A stretch of DNA of 52,495 bases from Candidatus Rokuibacteriota bacterium (GCA_003221455.1 QHRX01000208.1:1-52495); one strand, 5' to 3'; shown: positions 32,406 to 41,567, counted from the first letter of the stretch. The notes: generated from the letters alone by a model not told the origin. Made by a program: numbers and translations.

Positions 32406-33463
32406 GCCATGAGCCGCGCGAAGAGGTCCGGCGCGCCGAAGCCGCCGGCCTTCGTCAGGAGCCTGAGCTCGCGGCCGTCGGCGCGGCGGAGCCGGCCGAG
32501 GGCGAGCCCGGGGAGGGGCGCGCCGAGGAGCTCGATGCGCTCGGCGTCGAACTCCCGGTAGAGCGCGACCGCGGTGTCGCCGCCCGTCACGGCCACGAGA
32601 TCGACCCCCTCGGCGTCGATCAGCTTTCGCGCCTGCCGGGCGAGCTCGGCCGCGACCGCCTGACGGTCGGCCGCGATCGAGGCGGGCGGGGCCAGGATCC
32701 GCGCTCCGTGGCCGCGCGCCGCGGCGAGCTGGGCCGCGGTGGCCGGGTGGAGGCTGCCGGCCACGATGAGCCAACGGAGCCCGGACGGGATCGTCGGCGG
32801 CTCGCCCGCGAGCCCGAGCCGCCGTGCGAGGGCGGCCGCGAGCCCGGCGGAGCCGGCGAGCACCGGCCGGGGCCGGGATTCGAGGCCGGCGGTTACGATC
32901 AGCTCCAGGTCGGCGTCGCTCTCGGCGTCGCATACGACGATCGCGCCCTCGGGAGCGCTGAGCCGGCCGCTCCGAAGCGCACCGAGCGGGCATCCCACCA
33001 CGGGCCGAGGGCTCCCCGCGCGGAGCGCGTCGATGACGTTCGAGCCGCCGAGCGCGAAGTCCGGGTCGCGCGCGAACGCCGTCTCGGCGACGGGCGTGCC
33101 GGCGATACGGAGGACGCCATCCACGACGGTTCGGTGCTGGGCCGGGAAGGCGGGGCAGAGGAGGGCGCCCGCGGCGCGCGCCTCGACGATCAGCGCGTCG
33201 ATCTCGGCGGCGACGGCGCCGCGGAGCGTCGAGTCGACCTTCTTGAGCCAGAGGTCGGGGCGGGGCGCGCGGCCCGCGGCGGCGCGGACGCGTTCGCGCG
33301 CCTGGGCGGCCGCGAGGGGGCGGCTCTCCGTGTCGACGACGGTCACGTCGGCCCGGGCCGGGCGCTGGGGGAACACCGTCACCGGCACGGGCGCCGGGCG
33401 CGCGAAGAACGCCCCCGTGTCGCAGGCGCCGGTCAGATCGTCGGCGAGGATCGTGAGCGCCAT
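32402..33463 (-). CDS. four-carbon acid sugar kinase (DUF1537)
   Basis: ATP-dependent kinase that in studied members phosphorylates D-threonate, D-erythronate or related C4 acids at O4. The 353-residue protein has the two-domain pattern: ILADDLTGACDTGAFFA at the N-terminus, LWLKKVDSTLRGAV, PAFPAQHRTVVDGVL, TPVAETAFARDP in the substrate domain, and VAGSLHPATAAQL with VAVTGGDTAVALY in the nucleotide domain. At 353 residues it is shorter than typical members of about 420, with a trimmed middle. It is first in a minus-strand operon that continues with PdxA2, both overlapping as ATGA. ATG 33463 lies five bases after the expected transcription start. Confidence 0.88.
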   Translation of the reverse strand: MALTILADDLTGACDTGAFFARPAPVPVTVFPQRPARADVTVVDTESRPLAAAQARERVRAAAGRAPRPDLWLKKVDSTLRGAVAAEIDALIVEARAAGALLCPAFPAQHRTVVDGVLRIAGTPVAETAFARDPDFALGGSNVIDALRAGSPRPVVGCPLGALRSGRLSAPEGAIVVCDAESDADLELIVTAGLESRPRPVLAGSAGLAAALARRLGLAGEPPTIPSGLRWLIVAGSLHPATAAQLAAARGHGARILAPPASIAADRQAVAAELARQARKLIDAEGVDLVAVTGGDTAVALYREFDAERIELLGAPLPGLALGRLRRADGRELRLLTKAGGFGAPDLFARLMA

Positions 33464-33474
33464 CGGGCCCGCCC

Positions 33475-33480
33475 ATCTTA
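33475..33480 (-). promoter_or_regulatory. -10 element for the acid-sugar operon
   Basis: On the minus strand TAAGAT is followed by 11 bases and then the ATG of the DUF1537 gene. Transcription would start near 33468, leaving a leader of about five bases. No Shine-Dalgarno is present. It forms a divergent pair with the E1 promoter. Confidence 0.4.
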
Positions 33481-33516
33481 GCGCAGCGGGCCGGTGGCGT
33501 CTAACCGGCGTTCGGC

Positions 33517-33522
33517 TATACT
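33517..33522 (+). promoter_or_regulatory. -10 element for the E1 gene
   Basis: TATACT is followed by nine bases and ATG 33532, so the predicted leader is about three bases. There is no -35 consensus and no Shine-Dalgarno. An out-of-frame ATG at 33524 lies upstream of the predicted transcription start. Confidence 0.5.
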
Positions 33523-33531
33523 CATGGGCCC

Positions 33532-35892
33532 ATGGCCGACATCTACTGGACCAGCGACGACCTCCGCGTCCTCGAGCGGATCCAGCAGCGCGTGCTCTGG
33601 CTCGCGACCTACATGGTCCACTACGCGAACCACGTCCGGCCGAACGTCGACGGGCTGAAGGTGGGCGGCCACCAGGCGAGCTCGGCCTCGGTCGTGAGCA
33701 TCATGACCGCGCTCTACGGGATGTTTCTCCGCCCGGCCGACCGGATCGCCGTCAAGCCGCACGCCTCCCCCGTCTTCCACGCCCTCCAGTACCTGCGCGG
33801 GCGGCTCCCCGAGGAGGCCCTCCGACGCTTTCGGGCGTTCGGCGGGCTCCAGGCCTACCCGAGTCGCACGAAGGACATCGACGGCGTCGACTACTCGACG
33901 GGCTCGGTCGGGCTCGGCGCGGTCGCGGCGACCTTCGGCGGGCTCGTGCGTCAGTACCTCACGGACCATTTCGCCGCGCCCGCGGACGCGCGCTACATCG
34001 CCCTCGTGGGCGACGCTGAGCTCGACGAGGGCAACGTCTGGGAAGCCGTCACCGAGGAGTACGTGCGCCGGCTCGGCAACGTGATGTGGATCGTCGACCT
34101 CAACCGCCAGAGCCTCGATCGCGTGGTGCCGGACGGCAAGGCGCAGCGGATCCGCGAGATGTTCGGGGCGAACGGCTGGCACGTCATCAACCTCAAGTAC
34201 GGAAGCCGCCTGAAGGAGGCGTTCGCCCGCCCCCACGGCGAGCGCCTGCGGCGCCGGATCGACGACATGCCGAACGCCGAGTACCAGGCCCTCCTCCGCC
34301 TGTCCGGCGCCGAGATCCGGAAGCAGCTCGTGACGCTGCCGGACGGCCGGACGGACAGCCTCCTCGAGGCGATGCTCGGCGCCTTTGGCGACGGGGAGGT
34401 GCGCGGCCTCCTCGCGAACCTGGGCGGCCACGACCTGACCGCGCTGCTCGAGGCCTTCGCCGAGGCCGCGGCCCACCCGGACAGTCCGGTCGTGGTCGTC
34501 GCGTACACGATCAAGGGCTGGGGCCTGCCGTTCGAGGGTGACCCCTTGAACCATTCGATGCTGCTCACGCCCGCGCAGATCGACGTGCTCCGGGCGGCCG
34601 CGGGCGTCCCCGCCGGGGACGAGTTCGCGGGCTTCGCGCCGGGCTCGCCGGAGTGGCGGCTCCTGCACCGGGACGCGGCGCCGTCGCCCCCAGCCCCGGC
34701 GCGGGAGATCCCCGAGCCGCCGGCCGCCCTCTCCGAGACGTACGCGGGCCGACTCGCCACCCAGGAGGCCTTCTCGCGCGTGCTCTCGACGCTCAGCCGG
34801 CACCCGATCGCCGACTTCCTGGTGACGGCGTCGCCCGACGTCGCCACGTCGACGCACCTCGGCGGCTGGATCAACCGCCGCGGCGTCTATTCGCACCAGG
34901 CGATGATCGACTACTTCGCCGCCGCCAAGATCGCCCGCCCGATCCAGTGGCGGGAGTCGCCCCGCGGCCAGCACCTCGAGCTCGGGATCTCGGAGAACAA
35001 CCTGTTCCTCCTGCTCGCCGCGCTCGGCCTGGCCGGCGATCAGGAGGGGCAGCGGCTCCTGCCGCTCGGGACGCTCTACGACCCGTTCGTCTGCCGCGGT
35101 CTCGACGCCGTCATCTACGCGGTCTACTCGGGTGCCCGTTTCGTTCTGGTCGCGACGCCGTCGGGGGTGAGCCTCGCTTCCGAGGGGGGCGCCCACCAGT
35201 CGTCGATCACCGCGTCGATCGGCATCGAGACGCCCGGCCTCGACTACTTCGAGCCGACCTTCGCCAAGGAGGTCGAGTGGATCCTGCTCGACGCGCTCCG
35301 GGCGCTCCGGGCGGGCGGGCCCGGGCTCGGCGTCTACCTGCGGCTCTCCACGGTCCCGATCGACCAGGGCCTGTTCCCGGACGGGCGGCCGGGGCTCCGG
35401 GAGGCGGTCCTCGGCGGCGGCTACCGGATCGTGGACCGTCGCCGCGAGCCGGAGTACCAGCCGGAAGAGAACGTCGTCAACGTGTTCGCGGCGGGGGCGA
35501 TCGTGCCCGAGGCCGTGGCGGCGAGCGAGGCCCTCCGCGCTCGCGGTGTCCTGGCCAACGTCTTCGCCGTCACCGCCCCGGGGCGGCTCTACCGGTCGCT
35601 GGCCGCCGCGCGCGGCGCGACCCGGACGGGCGGCTCCCCCGGCGACTCCGCGCTCGAACGCCTGCTCGAGCCGGCCGAGCGGCGGGCGCCCGTCGTCACC
35701 GTGGCGGACGCCCACTCCCATGCGCTTGCCTTCATCGGGAGCGCGCTCGGCGGGCGGGCTATCCCGCTCGGCGTCGACACGTTCGGGGAGAGCGGGAGCC
35801 GACTCGACCTCTACCGAAAGATGGGGATCGCCGCCGACGCGATCGCGCAGGCGGCAGAGGCGGCGCTGGTCGAGCTCGACAGCTACTCCTGA
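33532..35892 (+). CDS. aceE: pyruvate dehydrogenase E1 component, homodimeric (AceE) type
   Basis: Thiamine-diphosphate enzyme of the AceE class, predicted to decarboxylate pyruvate or a related 2-oxoacid and pass the acyl group to a lipoyl E2. The 786 residues include the transketolase-like N-terminal domain (HYANHVRPNVDGLKVGGHQAS, KPHASPVFHALQYL, DYSTGSVGLGAVAATF), the ThDP/Mg motif GDAELDEGNVWEA followed by IVDLNRQSLD, and VAYTIKGWGLPFEGD. The pyrimidine domain has GQHLELGISENNLFLLL. AceE proteins are usually about 880-890 residues, so this is a shorter form. No E2 or E3 gene is adjacent, so the partners must be elsewhere or the substrate differs. It is divergent from the acid-sugar operon, 68 bases away, perhaps sharing control. 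Confidence 0.85.
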   Translation: MADIYWTSDDLRVLERIQQRVLWLATYMVHYANHVRPNVDGLKVGGHQASSASVVSIMTALYGMFLRPADRIAVKPHASPVFHALQYLRGRLPEEALRRFRAFGGLQAYPSRTKDIDGVDYSTGSVGLGAVAATFGGLVRQYLTDHFAAPADARYIALVGDAELDEGNVWEAVTEEYVRRLGNVMWIVDLNRQSLDRVVPDGKAQRIREMFGANGWHVINLKYGSRLKEAFARPHGERLRRRIDDMPNAEYQALLRLSGAEIRKQLVTLPDGRTDSLLEAMLGAFGDGEVRGLLANLGGHDLTALLEAFAEAAAHPDSPVVVVAYTIKGWGLPFEGDPLNHSMLLTPAQIDVLRAAAGVPAGDEFAGFAPGSPEWRLLHRDAAPSPPAPAREIPEPPAALSETYAGRLATQEAFSRVLSTLSRHPIADFLVTASPDVATSTHLGGWINRRGVYSHQAMIDYFAAAKIARPIQWRESPRGQHLELGISENNLFLLLAALGLAGDQEGQRLLPLGTLYDPFVCRGLDAVIYAVYSGARFVLVATPSGVSLASEGGAHQSSITASIGIETPGLDYFEPTFAKEVEWILLDALRALRAGGPGLGVYLRLSTVPIDQGLFPDGRPGLREAVLGGGYRIVDRRREPEYQPEENVVNVFAAGAIVPEAVAASEALRARGVLANVFAVTAPGRLYRSLAAARGATRTGGSPGDSALERLLEPAERRAPVVTVADAHSHALAFIGSALGGRAIPLGVDTFGESGSRLDLYRKMGIAADAIAQAAEAALVELDSYS

Positions 35893-36310
35893 CCCGCGGG
35901 CCGGCGTCCGCTCATGACCGCCGCCCGTCCCGACCGAAGGCCCGCCGTCGGCCGGAGCGGGAGTCTGCCCGACTCAGCCGCGTCGGCCCTTCCGGCGCGC
36001 CGGGCGCCCAAGCGAGCCTGAAGCGGAGCATCCTGTCGCGGTTCGCGGCGCGTCTCGACCCACGACCCTCGTCCGCTCCAGGGCGGGCGCCGCTCCGCGC
36101 CCGTGCTCGAGACCGCAGTATCGGGCGCGCGGAGGCAGGGTAACGCGCCGCGCCACTCGGGCGGCGGGGCGGCCCAACTTTGTGAATCTTTTCCCCTTGA
36201 CAGCTGCCGGGAGGCGCCTAGTCTCACGATACTAGAGTGTGGGGGACTGGGTCGGCCGGTCGCCCGCGGCGGAGCGTTGCGTCTCGAAGTGCCAAGAAAG
36301 GAGACCCCGT
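35893..36310. other. 418-base gap between E1 and amidohydrolase
   Basis: No gene found. The first 270 bases are GC-rich non-coding sequence without T-run terminators. The last part contains a TTGACA promoter at 36197-36224 and an AAAGGAG ribosome site. Confidence 0.45.
36197..36224 (+). promoter_or_regulatory. promoter for Tat amidohydrolase
   Basis: A perfect TTGACA and TAGTCT are 16 bases apart, with a T-rich stretch (CTTTTCC) just upstream. Expected start near 36231, giving an 80-base leader with AAAGGAG before ATG 36311. Confidence 0.6.
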
Positions 36311-37831
36311 ATGTCGTCGTGGTTCAGCCCGAAGGACATGAAGCAGGTCGATCACGCGGAGGATCTTGCCTTCCGCTCGCCGGTCCCCACCAGGATGGTG
36401 TCGAACGGCGAGTATATGCCGGCTCCGCAAACGCGTGAGCAGCGCGAGGTCGAGGACCGGATCAAGGCGAGCTCCGAGTTGCTCGCCCGAACGCTCGGGC
36501 AGAGCCGGCGCCAGTTCCTGCAGACGAGCATGGGAATGGCGACCGCCTTCGTCGCGATGAACCAGGTGTTCGGCAACATCTTCCACGTCGACGCGGCGGA
36601 GGCGCGGGATCCAGCGGCGGCGGCCGAGCGCGCGGCGATGCTGTCCTCCGAGTTCATCTTCGACGACCAGACCCATCACGTCCACGACACGTTCTCGTGG
36701 AAGGGCATCCTGTTCCTGCGCGAGTACGCGTCGGGCAAGAACCCCGAGGGGAAGGCCTGGAATCCGGCCCTCGCGTCCGAGCCGTCGGACCTGGAAGCCT
36801 ACAAGTTCGACAAGTACGTCCGGGACATCTTCCTCGACAGCGACACCAAGATCGCGCTCCTCAGCGGCTTCACGACGGACACCAAAGAGAACATGGCGCT
36901 GTCGAACGACCAGATCATCATGAGCCGCGACATGCTGAACAAGCTCGCGGGCTCACGCCGCATGATCGGCCACGGACTCTTCTGGCCGGGCTACCCGGGC
37001 TACCTCGACGACATGGACCGCGCCGCGCAGCACCTCAAGATCGACAGCTGGAAGGGGTACACGGTCGGCGACCCGCTCGCGGGCGGCTCCAAGTACCCGT
37101 GGATGCTCGACGACGAGAAGCTCGCGTATCCCGCCTACGAGAAGGCGCGGAAGTACGGAATCCGCAATATCTGCATCCACAAGGGCCTGATGCCCTCCGA
37201 CTACCAGACCTCCTTCGCGAACTGGCGCTATGCGGCCGTCGACGACCTCGGCAAGGCGGCCAAGGACTGGCCCGACCTCAACTTCATCATCTACCACTCT
37301 GCGCTGCGACCGTTCTTTGACGTCAAGGCGACCGCCGAGGCGTTCGAGCGGACGGGCCAGATCCCGTGGGTGACCGAGGTGGCGGAGACGCGGGCCAAGT
37401 ATGGCGTGACCAACGTCTATGGCGAGATCGGGACGAGCTTCGCCTCGACCGTCATCACCTATCCGCGGCTGGCCGCCGGGCTGGTCGCGACGCTCGTCAA
37501 GGGCCTCGGCACCGATCACGTCGTGTGGGGGTCGGACTCCGTCTGGTACGGCTCACCGCAGTGGCAGATCGAGGCGCTCCGGCGGCTCGAGATCCCCGAG
37601 GACATGCAGAAGAAGTGGGGCTTCGCCCCGCTCGGGCCCGCGAACGGTACGACCAAGCGGATGATCTTCGGCTTCAACTCGGCCGCGCTCTACAACCTGG
37701 ACCTCAACGCCAAGCTCACGGCGGTGCCGCCCGACTACAAGGACCGGCTCGCCAGGCTCAAGGCGGACCACCTCGCCGAGGGCCGGGGTCGGAGCAACGC
37801 CTACTACGGCTGGGTGCGGAAGACCGCGTAG
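36311..37831 (+). CDS. Tat-exported amidohydrolase-family protein
   Basis: A 506-residue amidohydrolase (Amidohydro_2 type, related to decarboxylases). ATG 36311 is set by AAAGGAGACC. A twin-arginine signal, QSRRQFLQTSMGMATAFVAM, lies at residues 57-76, not at the extreme N-terminus; about 56 polar residues precede it. Possible metal ligands are in the HHVHDTF segment after the signal, FIIYHSALRPFF, and the late VWGSDSVWYGSPQWQIEAL stretch that resembles the C-terminal Asp motif of the family. Export folded with a bound metal would fit Tat. Substrate unknown. The gene has its own promoter and a strong terminator, so it is a separate transcription unit that may be well expressed. Confidence 0.82.
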   Translation: MSSWFSPKDMKQVDHAEDLAFRSPVPTRMVSNGEYMPAPQTREQREVEDRIKASSELLARTLGQSRRQFLQTSMGMATAFVAMNQVFGNIFHVDAAEARDPAAAAERAAMLSSEFIFDDQTHHVHDTFSWKGILFLREYASGKNPEGKAWNPALASEPSDLEAYKFDKYVRDIFLDSDTKIALLSGFTTDTKENMALSNDQIIMSRDMLNKLAGSRRMIGHGLFWPGYPGYLDDMDRAAQHLKIDSWKGYTVGDPLAGGSKYPWMLDDEKLAYPAYEKARKYGIRNICIHKGLMPSDYQTSFANWRYAAVDDLGKAAKDWPDLNFIIYHSALRPFFDVKATAEAFERTGQIPWVTEVAETRAKYGVTNVYGEIGTSFASTVITYPRLAAGLVATLVKGLGTDHVVWGSDSVWYGSPQWQIEALRRLEIPEDMQKKWGFAPLGPANGTTKRMIFGFNSAALYNLDLNAKLTAVPPDYKDRLARLKADHLAEGRGRSNAYYGWVRKTA

Positions 37832-37871
37832 CCGGATCGCCCGCGGCGGCGGCCGTCGCGGAGCAGGAGTC

Positions 37872-37912
37872 GAGCGGGCGGAGGGGCCGCGGCCCCTCCG
37901 CCCGCTCTTTTT
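37872..37912 (+). terminator. strong Rho-independent terminator
   Basis: GAGCGGGCGGAGGGGCC and its exact complement are separated by two bases and followed by TTTTT. This 17-bp perfect stem with T-run, 40 bases after the amidohydrolase stop, is the clearest terminator in the window. Confidence 0.9.
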
Positions 37913-38012
37913 CCAGGGGCCACACGCGGTGGTCCCACTTGCCGACGGTGCCTGACGAGTTCGGGGGGAGGCCATGTCCAACACGCCGGGAGCCTGAGCC
38001 CCCCAGCCCTGC

Positions 38013-38042
38013 TTGACCCCCTCGCCTGGCACAAAGTAAGGT
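38013..38042 (+). promoter_or_regulatory. promoter for the cyclase/ATPase gene
   Basis: TTGACC and TAAGGT are 18 bases apart. The expected start near 38049 gives a 47-base leader that contains GGGGAGGA about ten bases before ATG 38096. Confidence 0.5.
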
Positions 38043-38095
38043 CTCGGCATCGACCTGACCGTTCCCTGCTCCGGCTCCCGGGGAGGACCCGCGGC

Positions 38096-41000
38096 ATGCA
38101 CTGTCCTCGGTGTCAGACGGAGAACCGTCCACAGGCTAAGTTCTGCGAGGAATGCGCGGCTCCACTGGCCCGCACCTGCGCACACTGTGGCGCGGAGCTC
38201 TCGCCGACCGCGAAGTTCTGTCCGGAGTGCGCCCACCAGGTCGCCGCCGGCCGAGGCGCGCAAGCCCGCTTCGCGTCTCCCGAGTCCTACACCCCCAGAC
38301 ACCTCGCCGAGAAGATTCTGATCTCCAAGAGCGCGCTCGAAGGCGAGCGAAAGCAGGTGACGGTCCTGTTCGCGGATGTGTCTGGCTTTACCTCGCTTTC
38401 CGAGCGTCTCGACCCTGAGGAGGTGCACGCGCTCATCAACCGCGCCTTCGAGCTCATGCTCACCGGGGTCCATCGGTATGAGGGTACGGTGAACCAGTTT
38501 CTCGGCGATGGCCTTATGGCGCTGTTTGGTGCGCCGATCGCGCATGAAGATCATGCCCAGCGCGCGGCCCACGCGGCGCTCGACATGCAGCATGCCCTGA
38601 CGGGCTATCGAGCCGAGCTCCAGCAAGCCCGGGGCGTCGATTTCCGCATGCGGATGGGGCTCAATACCGGCCTGGTCGTCGTGGGGGCCGTCGGTGACAA
38701 CCTCCGCATGGACTACACGGCCGTGGGGGATACCACGAACACCGCCGCGCGCATGCAGCAGCTCGCCGAACCCGGTCAGATCGTGGTCGCCAGTGCCACT
38801 GAACGTCTCATCGCCCCCTACTTCGAGCTCGACCCCCTCGGTACGTTCACGGTCAAGAACCGGGCGCAGCCAGTGGCCGCCTACGCCATCCGGCAGCCGA
38901 AGTCGCACGTCAGCCGTCTGGCGGCCCGCGCGTCGCAGGGCCTGTCGCCACTGGTCGGTCGCGACGAGGCCCTCGCCGTGCTGACCCAGGCCTTCACGGC
39001 GGCCTGCACCGGCCGCGGCCAGGTGGTCTTCGTGGTCGGCGACGCCGGGATTGGCAAGTCCCGGCTCGTGTACGAGTTCCGCCAGCGCCTCGGCGATGGC
39101 GTGACATGGTTGCAGGGCGAGTGCGTGTCGTTCGGGCAGTCCAGCCCCTTCCTCCCGGTCATCGAAGTCCTGAAGCGAATCTTTGGGATCGAGGACCGGG
39201 ATCCTGAATCCGGCATCGCGGGAAAGATAGACGCGGGACTTGAAGTGGTCGGTGACGATGCCGCGGCGCTCGCGCCCTATCTGCGCTATCTCCTGTCGGT
39301 CGACCCCGGGGACGCGGGAGTGGCGACACTGGATCCGATGCAACGACGCGGCAAGATCGTGGACGCCGTCCTGCGGCTCGCGGCCGCGCGCAGCCGCCGG
39401 CGGCCGCTCGTCGTCCTCTTCGAGGACCTCCACTGGATCGAGGTCGCCTCCGAGGACTTCCTGAAGAGGCTCATCGAGAGCCTGCCGGGTATGGCGGTGC
39501 TGCTCCTGCTCACCCACCGCCCCGTGTACCAGCCGCCCTTCGGCGACCGAACGTACTTTTGGCGGCTTCCCCTTCAGCCGGTCGCGCAGGAGGACGCGGT
39601 CCGCATCGTCCGCGCAACGCTGGGCGCTGAAGATCTCCCGCCCGATCTCGCCAGGCTGATTGCGCGCAAGGCCGAGGGGAATCCATTTTTCATTGAAGAG
39701 ATCGGGCGGACGCTCGTCGAGCAGGGCGCCGTCCGGCTCGAAGACGGCCGGCTCATCGCGGCGGCGTCGGCTGCGACGATTACCGTGCCCGACACTGTGC
39801 AGGACGTTCTCGCGGCCCGCATCGACCGACTTGGAGAGGCACAGAAGCGGACGGTTCAGACGGCCTCCGTGATCGGCCGGCAGTTCGCGCTCGAGCTGCT
39901 TCAGCGAGTCAGCGACGTCCAGGACCAGCTGGAGCGGAGCCTGGCCGAACTCACGCGCATCGAGATGATCTACGAGAACGTCGAGGGCCGCGAACGCGAG
40001 TATCTGTTTCGCCACGCCCTCACCCAGGACGTGGCCTATGGCTCCCTCCTCCAGGCGGAGCGGCGCCGACTGCACGCCCGTATTGGAGCGGCCGTCGAAG
40101 AAGCGTACCCCGGTCGTCTGGAGGAGCGGACGGAGGAACTGGTCTTTCACTTCACCCGCGGCGAGGTCTGGGAGAAGGTGGTCCAGTACGCCCGGGAGGC
40201 CGCCGGGCGAGCCGCGGGGCTGTTTATCGACGCCAGGGCCGTGGAGCTCTACGAACTGGCCCTCGACGCGCTCGCACGGCTACCCGACAGTCCCGAGCGG
40301 ACGCGAACCGGCATCGACCTCCGCCTCCGCATGCGGGCGCCGCTCTGGCGGGCGGGCCGTCTCGAACCGCTCTTCCAGCGTTTCAAGGAGGCGGAAGGGC
40401 TCGCCGCTCGCCTGGGGGAAACCGGCAGCCTGGACACGATCTACTCCTTTCTGGTGCAGTACCACTGGGCCAAGGGGGAGCATCAGCGCGCGCTGGAGTA
40501 CGGGCAGCGCTGCCTCGAGATGGCCGAGGCCCGGAACGACCTCGGCCTTCGCGTGACGGGCAAGTTCTACATGTGCTGGGCCTGCGAGGGGCTCGGGCGG
40601 TACCGGGAGGGCGTGGAGCACGCACGTGACGTGATCGGCGCCCTCGAGGGCCCAGGGGAGGCCGAGCGGTTCGGCCTGTCGGGGCTCCCGTACAGCGGAG
40701 TGTGTGCCGTCGCCTCATGGTGTCTTGCCGAGCTCGGAGATTTCGGTGGAGCCCGTGAGCTCCTTCGCCAGGGGGAGCGCGTCGCGGTGGCCGCCGATCA
40801 TTTGTATAGCCGGACGGCGCTTGCGATCTGCCACGGCTACGTCCTCCTGCATCAGGGGCGGCCGGCCGATGCCGTCGCCGTCCTCGGGCCGGCGACGAAG
40901 ACCTGTCGGGAGAAGAACTTTGCCGGCTGGCTCATGCTCGGGTTGAGCCCGCTCGGCTACGCCTCCGCACTCCTCGGCCAGACCGTCGAGGCGATCCCGC

Positions 41001-41464
41001 TCGCGCAGGAGGCGATCGCGGCCCAGGAGAAGACGGGGGCCTTCGTGAACCGAGCCTATATGCACATGACCCTCGCGAGGGTGTACCTGGAGGCTGGCGA
41101 TCTTGATCGCGCCGAGGCGAGCGCGCGCACGGGCCTCGAGTTCGCGGACCAGCACGCCGAGCGCGGCTGGCGGGGCTGGAACCACTGGGTCCTAGGAGAA
41201 GTCGCCGCTCGTCGTGACCCCCCTGATGCCGCGCGAGCCGAGGGTCAGTACCAACAGGCAGCCCTCGTGGCTACCGAACTCGGCATGCGCCCGCTCGCCG
41301 CCCACTGCCACGTCGGCCTCGCCAAGCTCTATGGGCAGCTGACGAACCAACGAAAGGCTCAGGAGCACCTGACGGTTGCGACGACGATGTTCCGGAGCAT
41401 GGAGATGCCGTTCTGGCTGGAGAGAGCGCGGGCGGCGATCGCCCTGATGGGCGGACCCGTCTAG
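38096..41464 (+). CDS. Zn-ribbon / class III nucleotidyl cyclase / AAA ATPase / TPR protein
   Basis: A 1122-residue cytoplasmic signalling protein. Residues 3-46 hold two zinc ribbons (CPRCQTE, CEECAAP; CAHCGAE, CPECAHQ). The class III cyclase domain (about 85-265) has metal Asp in VLFADVSGFTSL and FLGDGLMALFG and the transition-state Asn/Arg in YTAVGDTTNTAARM; whether it makes cAMP or cGMP cannot be told. A STAND-like AAA ATPase follows with Walker A GDAGIGKS near residue 315 and Walker B VVLFEDLHWI near 440. The C-terminal 450 residues are TPR-like helical repeats. This architecture is common in soil lineages, but its signals and targets are generally unknown. It has its own promoter and is not part of an operon. 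Confidence 0.88.
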   Translation: MHCPRCQTENRPQAKFCEECAAPLARTCAHCGAELSPTAKFCPECAHQVAAGRGAQARFASPESYTPRHLAEKILISKSALEGERKQVTVLFADVSGFTSLSERLDPEEVHALINRAFELMLTGVHRYEGTVNQFLGDGLMALFGAPIAHEDHAQRAAHAALDMQHALTGYRAELQQARGVDFRMRMGLNTGLVVVGAVGDNLRMDYTAVGDTTNTAARMQQLAEPGQIVVASATERLIAPYFELDPLGTFTVKNRAQPVAAYAIRQPKSHVSRLAARASQGLSPLVGRDEALAVLTQAFTAACTGRGQVVFVVGDAGIGKSRLVYEFRQRLGDGVTWLQGECVSFGQSSPFLPVIEVLKRIFGIEDRDPESGIAGKIDAGLEVVGDDAAALAPYLRYLLSVDPGDAGVATLDPMQRRGKIVDAVLRLAAARSRRRPLVVLFEDLHWIEVASEDFLKRLIESLPGMAVLLLLTHRPVYQPPFGDRTYFWRLPLQPVAQEDAVRIVRATLGAEDLPPDLARLIARKAEGNPFFIEEIGRTLVEQGAVRLEDGRLIAAASAATITVPDTVQDVLAARIDRLGEAQKRTVQTASVIGRQFALELLQRVSDVQDQLERSLAELTRIEMIYENVEGREREYLFRHALTQDVAYGSLLQAERRRLHARIGAAVEEAYPGRLEERTEELVFHFTRGEVWEKVVQYAREAAGRAAGLFIDARAVELYELALDALARLPDSPERTRTGIDLRLRMRAPLWRAGRLEPLFQRFKEAEGLAARLGETGSLDTIYSFLVQYHWAKGEHQRALEYGQRCLEMAEARNDLGLRVTGKFYMCWACEGLGRYREGVEHARDVIGALEGPGEAERFGLSGLPYSGVCAVASWCLAELGDFGGARELLRQGERVAVAADHLYSRTALAICHGYVLLHQGRPADAVAVLGPATKTCREKNFAGWLMLGLSPLGYASALLGQTVEAIPLAQEAIAAQEKTGAFVNRAYMHMTLARVYLEAGDLDRAEASARTGLEFADQHAERGWRGWNHWVLGEVAARRDPPDAARAEGQYQQAALVATELGMRPLAAHCHVGLAKLYGQLTNQRKAQEHLTVATTMFRSMEMPFWLERARAAIALMGGPV

Positions 41465-41465
41465 A

Positions 41466-41484
41466 GACGGTCGGCGCGACCGTC
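41466..41484. terminator. hairpin between convergent genes
   Basis: GACGGTC and GACCGTC form a perfect 7-bp stem two bases after the cyclase stop. There is no T-run. GCGACCG/CGGTCG near 41538-41554 forms a second small stem. They may serve both convergent genes weakly. Confidence 0.35.
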
Positions 41485-41567
41485 GACGCTCGGCCGAGGG
41501 CTCGCGACGGCAGAAGGGCCGTGCGCCGGGCGACCGTCGTCGGTCGAGCCAGCGTCAGCAGCGGTCG

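Noticed and set aside
33478-35721. 747-codon minus-strand open frame opposite the E1 gene
   Set aside because: Same reason: Arg/Asp/Glu/Val-rich shadow with no motif.
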